A stretch of DNA of 64,000 bases, taken from NCBI GenBank assembly GCA_016617855.1, contig JAECUM010031314.1, positions 1-64,000 on the forward strand. The letters are read 5' to 3'. Under the pieces are notes generated by a model that saw nothing but the letters and a program-made list of their open reading frames with translations, had not been told where the DNA came from and did no database searches. How positions within the stretch are numbered: position 1 is the stretch's first letter; each line of letters opens with the position of its first letter. The stretch is from Megalonaias nervosa. Taxonomy: Eukaryota; Mollusca; Bivalvia; Unionida; Unionidae. Both the position numbers and the translations under genes were made by a program. Below are positions 1 through 9,576 of the stretch, piece after piece.

Positions 1-786
1 TGATCATTCGCTCCATTGTTTTGCAAACGCAGCTAGTTAATGATATAGGTCTATAGTTGGTAGGATCTGCGCTATCTTTGCCTGGTTTGGGAATTGGTAT
101 TACTGTTGCTTCTTTCCAAATTTTTGGTACATTACCAGTAATCCATAAATCATTGAAGATTTCCAGAAGAACTGGTAAGGATGGTTCTGGAAGGTGTTTC
201 AAAAACTGGTAATGTATATCGTCAGGCCCAGCAGATGTATCATGAGCCTTATTCAAAGATTCCATAAGCTCCGACAATGAAAACGGTTGGTTATAACTCT
301 CGGAGTTATTCGATGTGAATTTCAACCGTGTTTTTTCTTTATGAGCTTTCAATCTTCGGAAAGCTTCTGAATAATTAGAGGATGAGGAATTTTTGGAGAA
401 ACAATCAGCAAGTACATTAGCTATTTCTTGTTTGGTATTGAAATTGTTATTATTTAGCTTCAGATGTCGGAATGAATTGTATTTTCCCTTTCCATTTATT
501 TTGCGGATTGTGTCCCAAACTTTCTTTATTGAGGAACGAGAGTTTAAAGTTGAAACATATTTTTTCCATGTTGCTCGTTTACTTTCTTTAATTATGCGGC
601 GAGCTTTGGCCCGAACAATACGGTACTGAGTTAAGTTTTCGGGCGTTGGACGATTATTAAATTTTTTCAGTGCTTCTCGGCGTTGTCTAATGGCTTCTTT
701 ACATTCTTTAGTGAACCACGGTTTTTGGGTTCTTTTACAATTCGGCGAGGACTTAGGAATGGATTCTTCTGCAATCTCAATTAAGA
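1..786 (-). pseudogene. LINE ORF2 fragment: endonuclease tail and reverse transcriptase N-terminus (probable rest of copy B)
   Basis: The fragment aligns almost base for base with 3192-3977 of copy A. Read on the minus strand from 786 to 1 I find no stop, so about 262 codons are open. The order is the end of the endonuclease domain, the linker, then reverse transcriptase up to the stretch 'TNYRPISLTS'. Copy A has lost one T in a run near 3852 that is intact here, so this fragment is the better preserved. It begins outside the window and stops abruptly at 786, against the 3' end of copy A. Because copy B on the other side of copy A is also open, this is probably the continuation of copy B, with about 450 bp of endonuclease sequence missing at the insertion point. 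That link is inference; a separate truncated copy is the alternative. Confidence 0.85.
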
Positions 787-1085
787 TGGTTGGTTGGTTG
801 GTTAGTTGAATTTTTACGGCGCACCAGCACTATGAGGCTATTTAGCGCCATACAAAAGGTTATATCTTTCATCATGTAAAAGTGGTAAAAGATTACGTAT
901 CGACCAGCGATACGAAACCAAACAGTTGAAGGTAAAACGATAAAATAGTAACGGTGATAAATAAAGTTTCCCGATCAACGGGGAGTGCAAATGATGTATG
1001 ACAACGAAAACAGATGAAAGGTAATTAAAATCTAAGGACGGTATATATATAGCACATAAAACTGTTTAAAGTGATAGCATAAAAG
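787..1085 (-). other. 3' UTR and tail of LINE copy A
   Basis: Noncoding sequence between the RNase H stop and the AACC tail. Part of it ('cgataaaat...aagtttcccgatcaa', 930-980) is recognisable in the 3' UTR of copy E at about 48395-48440, which supports treating both as element 3' ends. The last 60 bases contain 'ggcgc...gcgcc' (821-852), which could fold into a terminal stem. Confidence 0.6.
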
Positions 1086-4000
1086 CTATAACTTATGATA
1101 AATATTTACTTCCTTCAGGAAGTCTATAATATAAGAAATGCTAACTGTATCAAAGAGTTCCCTAATGTCATGCACATTGTAATAATGATTACGCGTAGGT
1201 TGGAGGTCGAAACACTCCAACATAAAGTGCTTAACAGTGAATGGTTCATTGCAAGCTATGCACTCTGGTGGGTCTTCTCCTTTTAGTGTATAGGAGTGGG
1301 TTAAATAAGTATGGCCGATTCGAATTCTTGCAACGACTACCTCCTCCCTACGGACGGCTCTGTAGGAAGGAGTCCATTCTCCTAGGGTTGGCTTGATGGC
1401 ATGAAGTTTGTTATTCACGGCATCATTCCATGATGCCTGCCATTTCTGACGTAAACATTCTTTGATACTACGTATAAAATCCGTATACGGTGCATTAAAA
1501 TGAGATGGTTCTAGTGATAGAGCCATTTTAGCAGCGCGGTCTGCTTTGTCATTACCTTTAATTCCAATATGGCTGGGTAACCAACAGTATACTATATTGT
1601 GGGAGGTCCTCAGCTCAGTATGTTTCAGGAGAACATTAGCTAATAATGGATTCTCCAGTTTTCTATTATGTAGTGACTGAAGTACTGATAGTGAATCGGA
1701 GAAGATGATGCTATTTAAAATACGCTTGCTCTCAATATATTGCAATGCAAGGTGTATTGCTCTGATTTCAGCTGAAAAAATGGATGTACCATTTGGCAAG
1801 CGAACTTTTGTTGTGTGTTTTCCACTAACGAAGGCTGCAGCAGCCTTTTCCTCATCTTTTGATCCATCAGTATATATTCTTGTATAATTTTCAAATTGGG
1901 CGATTAGTTCATGGTAAGAGTTGTGGATGATAGAAGGGTTTGTCTCCGATTTTTTTCCATCGTGTAATGTGAAAAGTACCTTTGGTTGTTGAAGTAGCCA
2001 GGGAGGTGTTTCGGAGACGGTCGTTTTCAGAATTTTTGAACGTTCAATTTTGCTACTCTCAAGGCATGGTAATATTCTAATGCCAAAGGTAGGTATGACG
2101 TTTGGTTTATTGTCATATAAGGTTTTATATTTGGGTTCAAAAACAGCCGAAAAAGCAGGGTTCAGAGGGTTTGAGCTTAATTTGACAGCTTACTGTGCGG
2201 AAAGCATTTCTCTACGTTGTGATAAAGGTGGTTCGTTCGCTTCAACGAGTAGGCTTTCACACGGGGATGTCTTAAATGCTCCCAAGGCAAGTCTTATTCC
2301 CTGATGATGAATTGGGTCTAGCATCTTCAAATAGGACTTCCTGGCTGAACCATAGACAACGCAACCATAGTCTACTTTCGAGCGAATAAATGTTCTGTAT
2401 AAACTGAGTATGACTTTCCTATCAGCACCCCAGTCAGTGTGCGCTATTACTTTAAGTAAATCTAGAGACTTCAAGCATTTAGCTTTCAAATTCTTCAGGT
2501 GTGGAATAAAAGTCAGTTTTCTGTCGAAGATAATACCTAAAAATTTTGCTTCCTCAACAACTGGAATAGGTGTTCCGTCCAGCGTGAGCTTAGGTCCATC
2601 ATGATGTCTTCGTAACTGACAGAAATGCATACATACAGTTTTTGATTTCGAGAATTTGAAACCGTTAGTATTGGCCCACTTTTGAATCTTGTTGATATTT
2701 TGCTGTAATTGTCTTTCAATTGTATGCATGTGCTTGGATCGGTAACATATTAAAAAGTCGTCAACATATAGGGAGCAATCCACACCAGGAGTCAGACACT
2801 TGGTGATGCTATTAATTTTTATGTTGAAAAGCGTCACCGACAATATACTGCCCTGGGGCACACCTATCTCTTGATCGTGTATATCAGAGAGGGTGGAGCA
2901 CACTCGTACCTTGAATTCCCTGTCTGAGAGGAAGTTTGATATGAACGAGGGCAGTCGGCCTTTTAGACCCAGATCATGTAGGTCATTTAGTATTCCGTAC
3001 TTCCACGTTGTGTCATAGGCCTTTTCCAAATCAAAAGAAAACCGCTACTAAGTGTTCCTTCTTGATGAAAACTTCGCGAATAAATGTTTCCAGTCTAACC
3101 AGATGATCATTGGTACTACGACCATAACGAAAGCCACTTTGGAAAGGAGATATTAAATTGTTAGTTTCCAAATACCATACAAGCCGAGAATTGATCATTC
3201 GTTCCATTGTTTTGCAAACGCAGCTAGTTAATGATATAGGTCTATAGTTGGTAGGATCTGCGCTATCTTTGCCTGGTTTGGGAATTGGTATTACTGTTGC
3301 TTCTTTCCAAATTTTTGGTACATTACCAGTGATCCATAAATCATTGAAGATTTCCAGAAGAACTGTTAAGGATGGTTCTGGAAGGTGTTTCAAAAACTGG
3401 TAATGTATATCGTCAGGCCCAGTAGATGTATCATGGGCTTTATTCAAAGATTCCATAAGCTCCGACAATGAAAACGGTTGGTTATAGTTCTCCGAGTTAT
3501 TCGATGTGAATTTCAACCGTGTTTTTTCTTTTTGAGCTTTCAATCTTCGGAAAGCTTCTGAATAATTAGACGATGAGGAATTTTTGGAGAAACAATCGGC
3601 AAGTTCATTAGCTATTTCATGTTTGGTATTGAAATTGTTATTATTTAGCTTCAGATGTCGGATAGAAATGTATTTTCCCTTTCCATTTATTTTGCGGATC
3701 GTGTCCCAAACTTTCTTTATTGAGGAACGAGAGTTTAAAGTTGAAACATATTTTTTCCATGATGCTCGTTTACTTTCTTTAATGGTGCGGCGAGCTTTGG
3801 CCCGAACAATACGGTACTGAGTTAAATTTTCGGGCGTTGGACGATTATTAAATTTTTCAGTGCTTCTCGGCGTTGTCTAATGGCTTCTTTACATTCTTTA
3901 GTGAACCACGGTTTTGGGGTTCTTTTACAGTTCGGCGAGAACTTAGGAATGGATTCTTGTGCAATCTCAATTAAGACAGATGTAAATTGTCGAATAGGAT

Positions 4001-4766
4001 CGTTATGGTTTAGGACGGTATTCCTGTTAAGTCTAGCTGTACAAAGTTTTTCAAATTTGGCCCAGTCAGCTTTCTTTACATTCCACTGTGGAATCGTGTC
4101 ATCAATTGTAACGTTGGTGTTCTTAAGAGAGATTGGAAAGTGATCACTGCTGTGAAGGTCATCAGCGACCTTCCAATTATAATCCAAAAGTAGTGAATGA
4201 GAACAAATTGTTAAGTCGATACATGTGTATGTACCAGTTCCTGGGTGCAAGTACGTCGGAGACTTGGTATTAAATAGACACAAGTCCTGTCTAGTAAAAA
4301 AATCTTCAACCTTTTTGCCCCTGTCGCTTATGTAATTTGATCCCCATAAAATGTTATGGGCATTAAAATCACCGAGTAAGATAAATGGCGCGGGAAGTTG
4401 TTGAACAAGCGTGTCTAATTCATTTGGTAATAAGTTGGTGTTTGGTGGTATGTAAATAGAACAAAAAGTAATCACTCTATGTAGAGTGACACTCACAGCA
4501 ATGGCTTGCAAATTTGTTTTTAAAGGGATGATTCTATGTGGGACTCTATTGTTCACAGCAATAGAAACCCCTCCTGAGGCCCTGTCAACATTCTGTAAGT
4601 AGGTGTTAAACAGGGAGTAGTTTTTAAGTGTGATGTTGTCCGTATCTTTTAAAAAGGTTTCCTGAAGACATATTATTGCAGGATCATATTCGTTTAAAAG
4701 CAGAAGAATTTCATTGTAATTGGATCTAAGTCCTCGGCAGTTCCATTGTATGATGGTATTCTTCAT
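1086..4766 (-). pseudogene. LINE copy A ORF2: APE endonuclease, reverse transcriptase, RNase H (broken)
   Basis: ORF2 would nick target DNA and copy the element RNA. The start is an ATG at 4766 (MKNTIIQWNCRG). The endonuclease (4766 to about 3900) keeps 'LQETF', 'GDFNAH' and 'SDHFP'. The reverse transcriptase (about 3540-2190) keeps 'YRPISLTS', 'GVPQGSILS' and the catalytic 'YVDD'. RNase H (about 1880-1450) keeps an acidic set in 'YTDGSKDEE', 'SAEIRAI', 'SDSLSVL' and 'NDKADRA'. Three breaks are visible against the other copies: a one-base loss in a T run near 3852, a one-base gain near 3026 just before 'EKAYDTTWKYG', and a TAA codon at 2190-2192 where copy D has a Tyr codon. About 1,225 codons are implied, usual for this group. 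All active-site motifs survive, so inactivation is recent. Confidence 0.9.
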
Positions 4767-4834
4767 TATAAGATTAGAGTGGAGATTTTGGAGCTAGGTT
4801 AGACTTTTCGCGGAGACAGTCTGTATGATTATTT

Positions 4835-5960
4835 CTATGGAGGAAGTACGGGGGTGATTTTTTTGTTAGGTTTGGAGCTACTTTGAGGACACGGAGCAGT
4901 ATCTTCTGCATCCATGCTCTCAATGTCCCCAAACCTGTTATAGAGTTTGATGGGGTCATCTGACCCCTTTTGCTGCCTATTTCCGTGAGATCTATTTTTA
5001 CTCTTTGGTGACTTCGGTGGTGGGGTGTTATTGAAAGTTGTTTGGGTAGATGTCGTGGTTTTTTGTGCTTGGTAATGGGGGGTGTTAGAGCGAGGTGTTG
5101 ACTCGGGTTGATCTGTCTGTGTTTGAGCGTCCTTCGTTGCTTTAGGATTGTTTTTAACTACAGAGGAGAAGGATGGGCCAGTAGGTGATATTTTTGCCTG
5201 GACAAGCTTTCTGGCCTCTGGATAGGGAATGTTGGATGTGTATTTTACCCTCTGTATTTCCTTCTCCTGTTTCCAAGTATCACAATCCTTGGAATTGGCG
5301 TGGTGCTCTTTTCCACAGTTGACACAATGCGGAGTTGCTCTACACTCAGCTTCCTGGTGAGAATGGTCTCCGCATCGGCCACATATCTGGCTTTTTGAGC
5401 AACGATCTTCGTGATGGCCATATTTCTGACATTTATAGCATCGATGGGGGTTAGGTATGTAGATCTCAACCTTCACTTGCAAAAGCCAACCTTGACCACT
5501 CTGGGTACTGCTGGCTTGTTGAAGGTGAGTACGAATGTGTTGGTGTCCTGCAGATTGTTATTACGTTTAATTCTTATTCTGCGAACTGCAGTGACACCTT
5601 CGTTTTTCATCCCTTCGATGATATCTTTGTCGCTTACTCCAGCCAAGTCCCGACATCGAATCACGCCTTTGGACGAGTTGAGTGTTGTGTGAGCGAATGA
5701 GGTCACCGGAATATCGAAAAATGTCTACATTTTCCGGATATTCTCGGTCTGACCCCGTCGCTCACATTCAACAAGTAGGCAGCCCGATTTCAACTTCTTT
5801 ACACTTTTTGGTGTACCAATTATACCCGTAATTGTCTTTTCAATAACAAACGGAGACAATGATCCTAGCGGTTGTGAGTCGTCTGTAGATTGTGTAACCA
5901 TGAAGCGTGGAAATGATTCCACACCACATAGTTCGTCATCTGAGTCAGATCCAGTTTTGG
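4835..5960 (-). pseudogene. LINE copy A ORF1: RNA-binding gag-like protein with three CCHC knuckles (broken)
   Basis: ORF1 proteins of this group coat the element RNA. The N-terminal half has the PRE_C2HC/RRM-like layout ending in 'VPRVVKVGF'. Three zinc knuckles follow: C-Y-K-C...C, C-G-R-C...C and C-V-N-C...C. A polar, Q/T/S-rich tail ends near 4835. Breaks are a TAG at 5725-5727 and a one-base loss near 5486, just before the first knuckle. The start codon used by copy B (ATG at 8110) reads GTG here, so the natural start is also lost. ORF2 begins about 70 bases downstream of the ORF1 stop. Confidence 0.85.
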
Positions 5961-6540
5961 TACGTTTTAGTTTATTTTTTTTTTAAATAGCACTGTTGGT
6001 GGATTTAAAATTCAGCACCCGTGCTCCCCGCCCACCAAGGAGCCCAACAAGGGGACACTTTTCAAGTGCCAGGGATACACAGATGTTATACTCAGTAGGT
6101 AAATTCACCTCCTGATTCATCCCATAAGACATACTCAGTCGGTAAAATTACCTCCCAATTGACCCGTTGAGCCACCGCCTTCTAGGAAGTCTTCTAAGAC
6201 TTGGAAAAGGGAAAGTTAAAGGGATAGAATGTAGGGGCAACGGTGGTATCAAGAGAGATACAACGAGAAGGATAAAGAAAGTGAGCGAGTAAATAAAGAC
6301 CTCCTAGGGCTCGGCGTGACCAGCCGATTTGTCGAGACCGGGCCCATCCCGACCACCCGTCTAGAAGTAGAGGCCAAAGTAGTGTATTGCATCGGAAAGC
6401 CTCTGCTCAACTACCAGGATCCTTTCCTCCTCCGACACGGGTCGCAACCCACGGCAAACAGGTTGCCTCTACTTAGTCGCCTCTTACGACACGTAGCGAG
6501 GCACGGCGGGCCAATTCTACAGCCCCGGACCCGCAGGGGG
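5961..6540 (-). other. 5' UTR of LINE copy A
   Basis: About 580 bp, nearly identical to 8111-8660 of copy B. It carries the plus-strand landmarks 'gcacccgtgctccccgccca', 'gagccaccgcctt' and 'ggctcggcgtgaccagc', and ends in a GC-rich 5' terminal domain (6420-6540). Conservation between copies of different age suggests it carries the promoter or an RNA structure rather than being passive leader. Confidence 0.75.
6420..6540 (-). other. Conserved 5'-terminal LINE domain (copy A) with hairpin
   Basis: This 120-base domain recurs at 8540-8660, 15954-16061, about 17740-17858 and, shortened, 28450-28516. All five keep a 4-bp stem and 7-base loop (here 6476-6490; minus strand GUCG-UAAGAGG-CGAC). In copy C the stem has changed but still pairs on the minus (sense) strand through a G-U wobble. 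I tried to fit it to an HDV-like self-cleaving ribozyme, which some LINE 5' ends carry, and could not, so its role is unknown. Confidence 0.6.
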
Positions 6541-6881
6541 AGTAATAAGTTGGTGTTTGGTGGTATATAAAAAAAACAAAATGTAATCACTCGATGTAGA
6601 GTGACACTCACAGCAATGGCTTGCAAATTTGTGTTTAAAGGGATGACGCTATGTGGGGCTCTATTGTTCACAGCAATAGAAACCCCTCCCGAGGCCCTGT
6701 CAACGTTCTGTAAGTAGGTGTTAAACAGGGAGTAGTTTTTAAGTGTGATGTTGTCCTTATCTTTTAAAAAGGTTTCCTGAAGGCATAGTATTGCAGGATC
6801 ATATTCGTTTAAAAGCAGGAGAATATCATTGTAATTGGCTTTAAGTCCTCGACAATTCCATTGTATGATCGTATTCTTCAT
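6541..6881 (-). pseudogene. LINE copy B ORF2 start (endonuclease N-terminus, cut off)
   Basis: Starts with ATG at 6881 (MKNTIIQWNCRGLKANYND) and keeps the Asn of 'QWNCRG' and the Glu of 'LQETF'. The frame is open until the junction at 6541, where it runs into the 5' UTR of copy A and picks up unrelated residues. About 90% of ORF2 is therefore missing here. Confidence 0.85.
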
Positions 6882-6949
6882 TATAAGTTTAGATTGGAGA
6901 TTTTGGAGCTAGGTTAGACTTTTCGCGGAGAGAATCTATATGGTTATTT

Positions 6950-8110
6950 CTACGAAGGAAGTACGGGGATGATTTTTTTGTTAGGTCTGGAGCTACTTTG
7001 AGAACATGGAGCAGTATCTTCTGCATCCATGCTCTCAATGTCCCCAAACCTGTTATAGAGTTTGATGGGGTCTTCTGACCCCTTTTGCTGCCTATTTCCT
7101 TGTGATCTGTTTTTGTTCTTTGGTGATTTCTGTTGTTGAGTATTATTGAATGTTGTTTGGGTAGATGCCGTGGTTCTTTGTGCTTGGTAATGGGGGGTGT
7201 TAGTGCTTGATGTTGACTCGGGTGCATCTGTCTGCGTTTGAGCGTCCTTCGTTGCCTTGGGATTGTTCTTCACTACAGTGGAGAAGGATGGGCCAGGAAG
7301 AGATATTTTTGCCTGTACAAGCTTTCTGGCCTCTGGATAGGGAATGTTGGATGTGTATTTAACCCTCTGTATTTCCTTCTCCTGTTTCCAGGTATCACAA
7401 TCCTTGGAATTGGCGTGGTGCTCCTTTCCACAGTTGACACAATGCGGAGTGGCTCTACACTCAGATTCCTGGTGAGAGTGATCTCCGCATCGGCCACATA
7501 TTTGGCTTCTTGAGCAGCGGTCTTCATGATGACCATATTTCTGACACTTATAACATCGAAGTGGATTTGGTATGTACACATCAACCTTCACTTGCAGAAA
7601 GCCAACTTTGACCACTCTGGGTACTGTTGGCTTGTTGAAGGTGAGTATAATGGTGTTGGTGTCCTGCAGGTTGTTGTTACGTTTAATACGTATTCTACGG
7701 ACTGCAGTGACACCTTCGTTTTTCATCCCTTCAATGATATCCGTGTCGCTGACTCCAGCCAAGTCACGACAGCGAATCATGCCTTTGGACGAATTGAGTG
7801 TTGTGTGGGCGAACGAGGTCACTGGAATATCGAAAAATGTTGTCATTTTCTTGAGATTTTCTGTTTGACCTCGTCGCTCACACTCGACAAGTAGGCAGCC
7901 CGATTTTAACTTTTTAACACCTTTTGGTGTTCCTATCAGTCCCATAATTGTTTTCTCGATCACAAATGGAGAGAGTACATTAAGCGGTTTTGTGGCATCT
8001 TTAGACTGTATAACCATGAAGCGTGGAAATGAATCCACACCACATGGTTCGTCATCTGAGTCAGATCAAGTTTTGGTACGCTCGAGTTGATTTTTTTTGG
8101 AAATATCCAT
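6950..8110 (-). pseudogene. LINE copy B ORF1 (gag-like, one nonsense codon near the N-terminus)
   Basis: A continuous frame of 362 codons runs from 8038 down to 6950 but opens on GTG. The in-frame ATG further up (8110, MDISKKNQ) is the likely real start, as copies A and C align there. Between them TGA at 8066-8068 (codon 15) replaces a Gly codon seen in copy A. Domains in order: N-terminal RRM-like/PRE_C2HC region, three CCHC knuckles at roughly residues 192-250 of the long form (CYKCQKYGHHEDRC, CGRCGDHSHQESEC, CVNCGKEHHANSKDC), and an S/T/Q-rich tail. Apart from codon 15 this is the best ORF1 in the window. Confidence 0.85.
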
Positions 8111-8660
8111 GTTGGTGGATTTAAAATTCAGCACCCGTGCTCCCCGCCCACCAAGGCGCCCAACAAGGGGACACTTTTCAAGTGTCAGGGATACACAGAT
8201 GTTATACTCAGTAGGTAAATTCACCTCCTGATTCATCCCATAAGACATACTCAGTCGGTAAAATTACCTCCCAATTGACCCGTTGAGCCACCGCCTTCTA
8301 GGAAGTCTTCGAAGACTTGGAAAAGGGAAAGTTAAAGGGATAGAATGTAGGGGCAACGGTGGTATCAAGAAAGATACAACGAGAAAGATAAAGAAAGTGA
8401 GCGAGTAGATAAAGACCTCCTAGGGCTCGGCGTGACCAGCCGATTTGTCGAGACCGGGCCCATCCCGACCACCCGTCTAGAAGAAGTAGAGGCCAAAGTA
8501 GTGTATTGCATCGGAAAGCCTCTGCTCAACTACCAGGATCCTTTCCTCCTCCCACACGGGTCGCAACCCACGGCAAACAGGTTGCCTCTACTTAGTCGCC
8601 TCTTACGACACGTAGCGAGGCACGGCGGACCAATTCTACAACCCCGGACCCGCAGGGGGA
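8111..8660 (-). other. 5' UTR of LINE copy B
   Basis: Nearly identical to 5961-6540. It ends at 8660 with the conserved terminal domain; the hairpin 'gtcg-cctctta-cgac' is at 8595-8609. Bases right of 8660 share nothing with any other copy, which fixes the 5' terminus. Confidence 0.75.
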
Positions 8661-9271
8661 CTTCAGGGAAGGAAGAGATAAGAAAAGGATTAAAGTATTA
8701 CGGTGAGGAATATGTCCATTCTCTTAAACGTAAGTCGATTTAAGTTGAGTGTCCTTTTTCTCTACAGCACACAAAATAAAAGTAAACGATAGAGAAAAGA
8801 AACTATTTAAAGCATGAATTTTGTTTCCGATTAGGTATGGTTTCAATGTACAGCTATGATCAATCAATACTGTGATCAAAATACGCTGTCAGAATAAAGC
8901 ATTTACAAAATGTGCATAGCACCACAAACTGCTCTTTTAACCAACCACGCCCACCAAACCAGTAGAGACTTTTGTGGTGTGCTTTAAATAGTTTGGGAAC
9001 ATGTCGGTATGCATGCATTTTGATTTGTATCAAAAGTGCACAACCTGGTTGTTGTTATGGTGCTTGCTGCTGTTAATGCCTGGAAGTGGGAGGGACTGGG
9101 ATTTTCCCTTTAAATGACATTTTGTCTTTACTGAATCATTTGACAACTGACAATATGGATATACGATTTTATTCATAAGAACACATTTTTATTTCTTTCA
9201 ATCACAGACTGGCAGTTATATATTTACCCACAAAACAACATGATTATTTGTTCAAAGCTGTTTGAAAGCCA

Positions 9272-9274
<3 letters not shown>
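8661..9274. other. Gap with no recognised feature
   Basis: AT-rich sequence between the LINE 5' end and the (AT)n tract. Upstream exons of the SWIM/YqaJ gene and the left end of its element should lie here, but I could not find a matching terminal repeat or a convincing coding exon. Confidence 0.4.

Positions 9275-9326
<52 letters not shown>
9275..9326. repeat. (AT)n microsatellite
   Basis: About 26 uninterrupted AT units. Confidence 0.97.
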
Positions 9327-9328
<2 letters not shown>

Positions 9329-9576
9329 CAAAGCACCCGGCCCCCAAACACACAAATTAGTCCCTTATTTATGTGAGCTTCTTCACTGATTATAATTAAT
9401 ATTGGTGTTGGTAGACATATGAATTTTGAGACCCAATATGTAAATGCAGACATTAGATAAAGTAAACATAATAGGGAAGAATCGTGTCTAAGTAATATAA
9501 AATTTTCCTTTGTCATTTTATGTATGGGATATTCTGTTAATCTGTTTATTAAAATAATTTTCTCTTTAATTTTCAG

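Larger units (their letters stand above)
787..6540 (-). mobile_element. Full-length non-LTR retrotransposon, copy A (I superfamily, Nimb-like)
   Basis: A 5.75 kb element reading right to left: 5' UTR (about 5980-6540), gag-like ORF1, ORF2 with APE endonuclease, reverse transcriptase and RNase H, then a 3' UTR of about 300 bp. The 3' end is a short run of AACC units (plus strand 'ttggttggttggttag', 788-803). An APE plus RNase H layout with a three-knuckle ORF1 fits the I/Nimb group; Jockey-clade elements usually lack RNase H. The 5' end (minus strand 'TCCCCCTGCGGG') matches the 5' end of copy B at 8660. Both ORFs are broken, so it is not autonomous. Its right edge abuts the endonuclease gene of copy B with no intervening bases. 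Confidence 0.88.
6541..8660 (-). mobile_element. LINE copy B, 5' half (interrupted by copy A)
   Basis: The same family as copy A and the closest relative in the window. From 8660 leftwards: 5' UTR (8660-8111), ORF1 (8110-6950), and the first ~113 codons of ORF2 (6881-6541), which stop inside the endonuclease at 'IPPNTNLL' where copy A's 5' end begins. The right edge falls at plus-strand 'gcaggggga' followed by unrelated 'cttcagggaagg', giving the 5' terminus. The remainder is probably 1-786. Confidence 0.85.

Noticed and set aside
393..629. Plus-strand open frame of 78 codons, with a twin at 3584-3820
   Set aside because: It is the antisense of the LINE linker between endonuclease and reverse transcriptase; it recurs only because the LINE does.
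6420..6540. HDV-like ribozyme at the LINE 5' end
   Set aside because: I tried to lay P1, P2, P3 and P4 on the minus strand. A stem and a following CUAAG were suggestive, but no space remained for P3 and the P1 return strand. A covariance-model search (Rfam HDV-like) would settle it.
6316..6570. Plus-strand open frame in the LINE 5' UTR, with a twin at 8432-8743
   Set aside because: Antisense to the LINE leader, not conserved in copy C, and with no domain. Its persistence reflects the GC-rich 5' domain.
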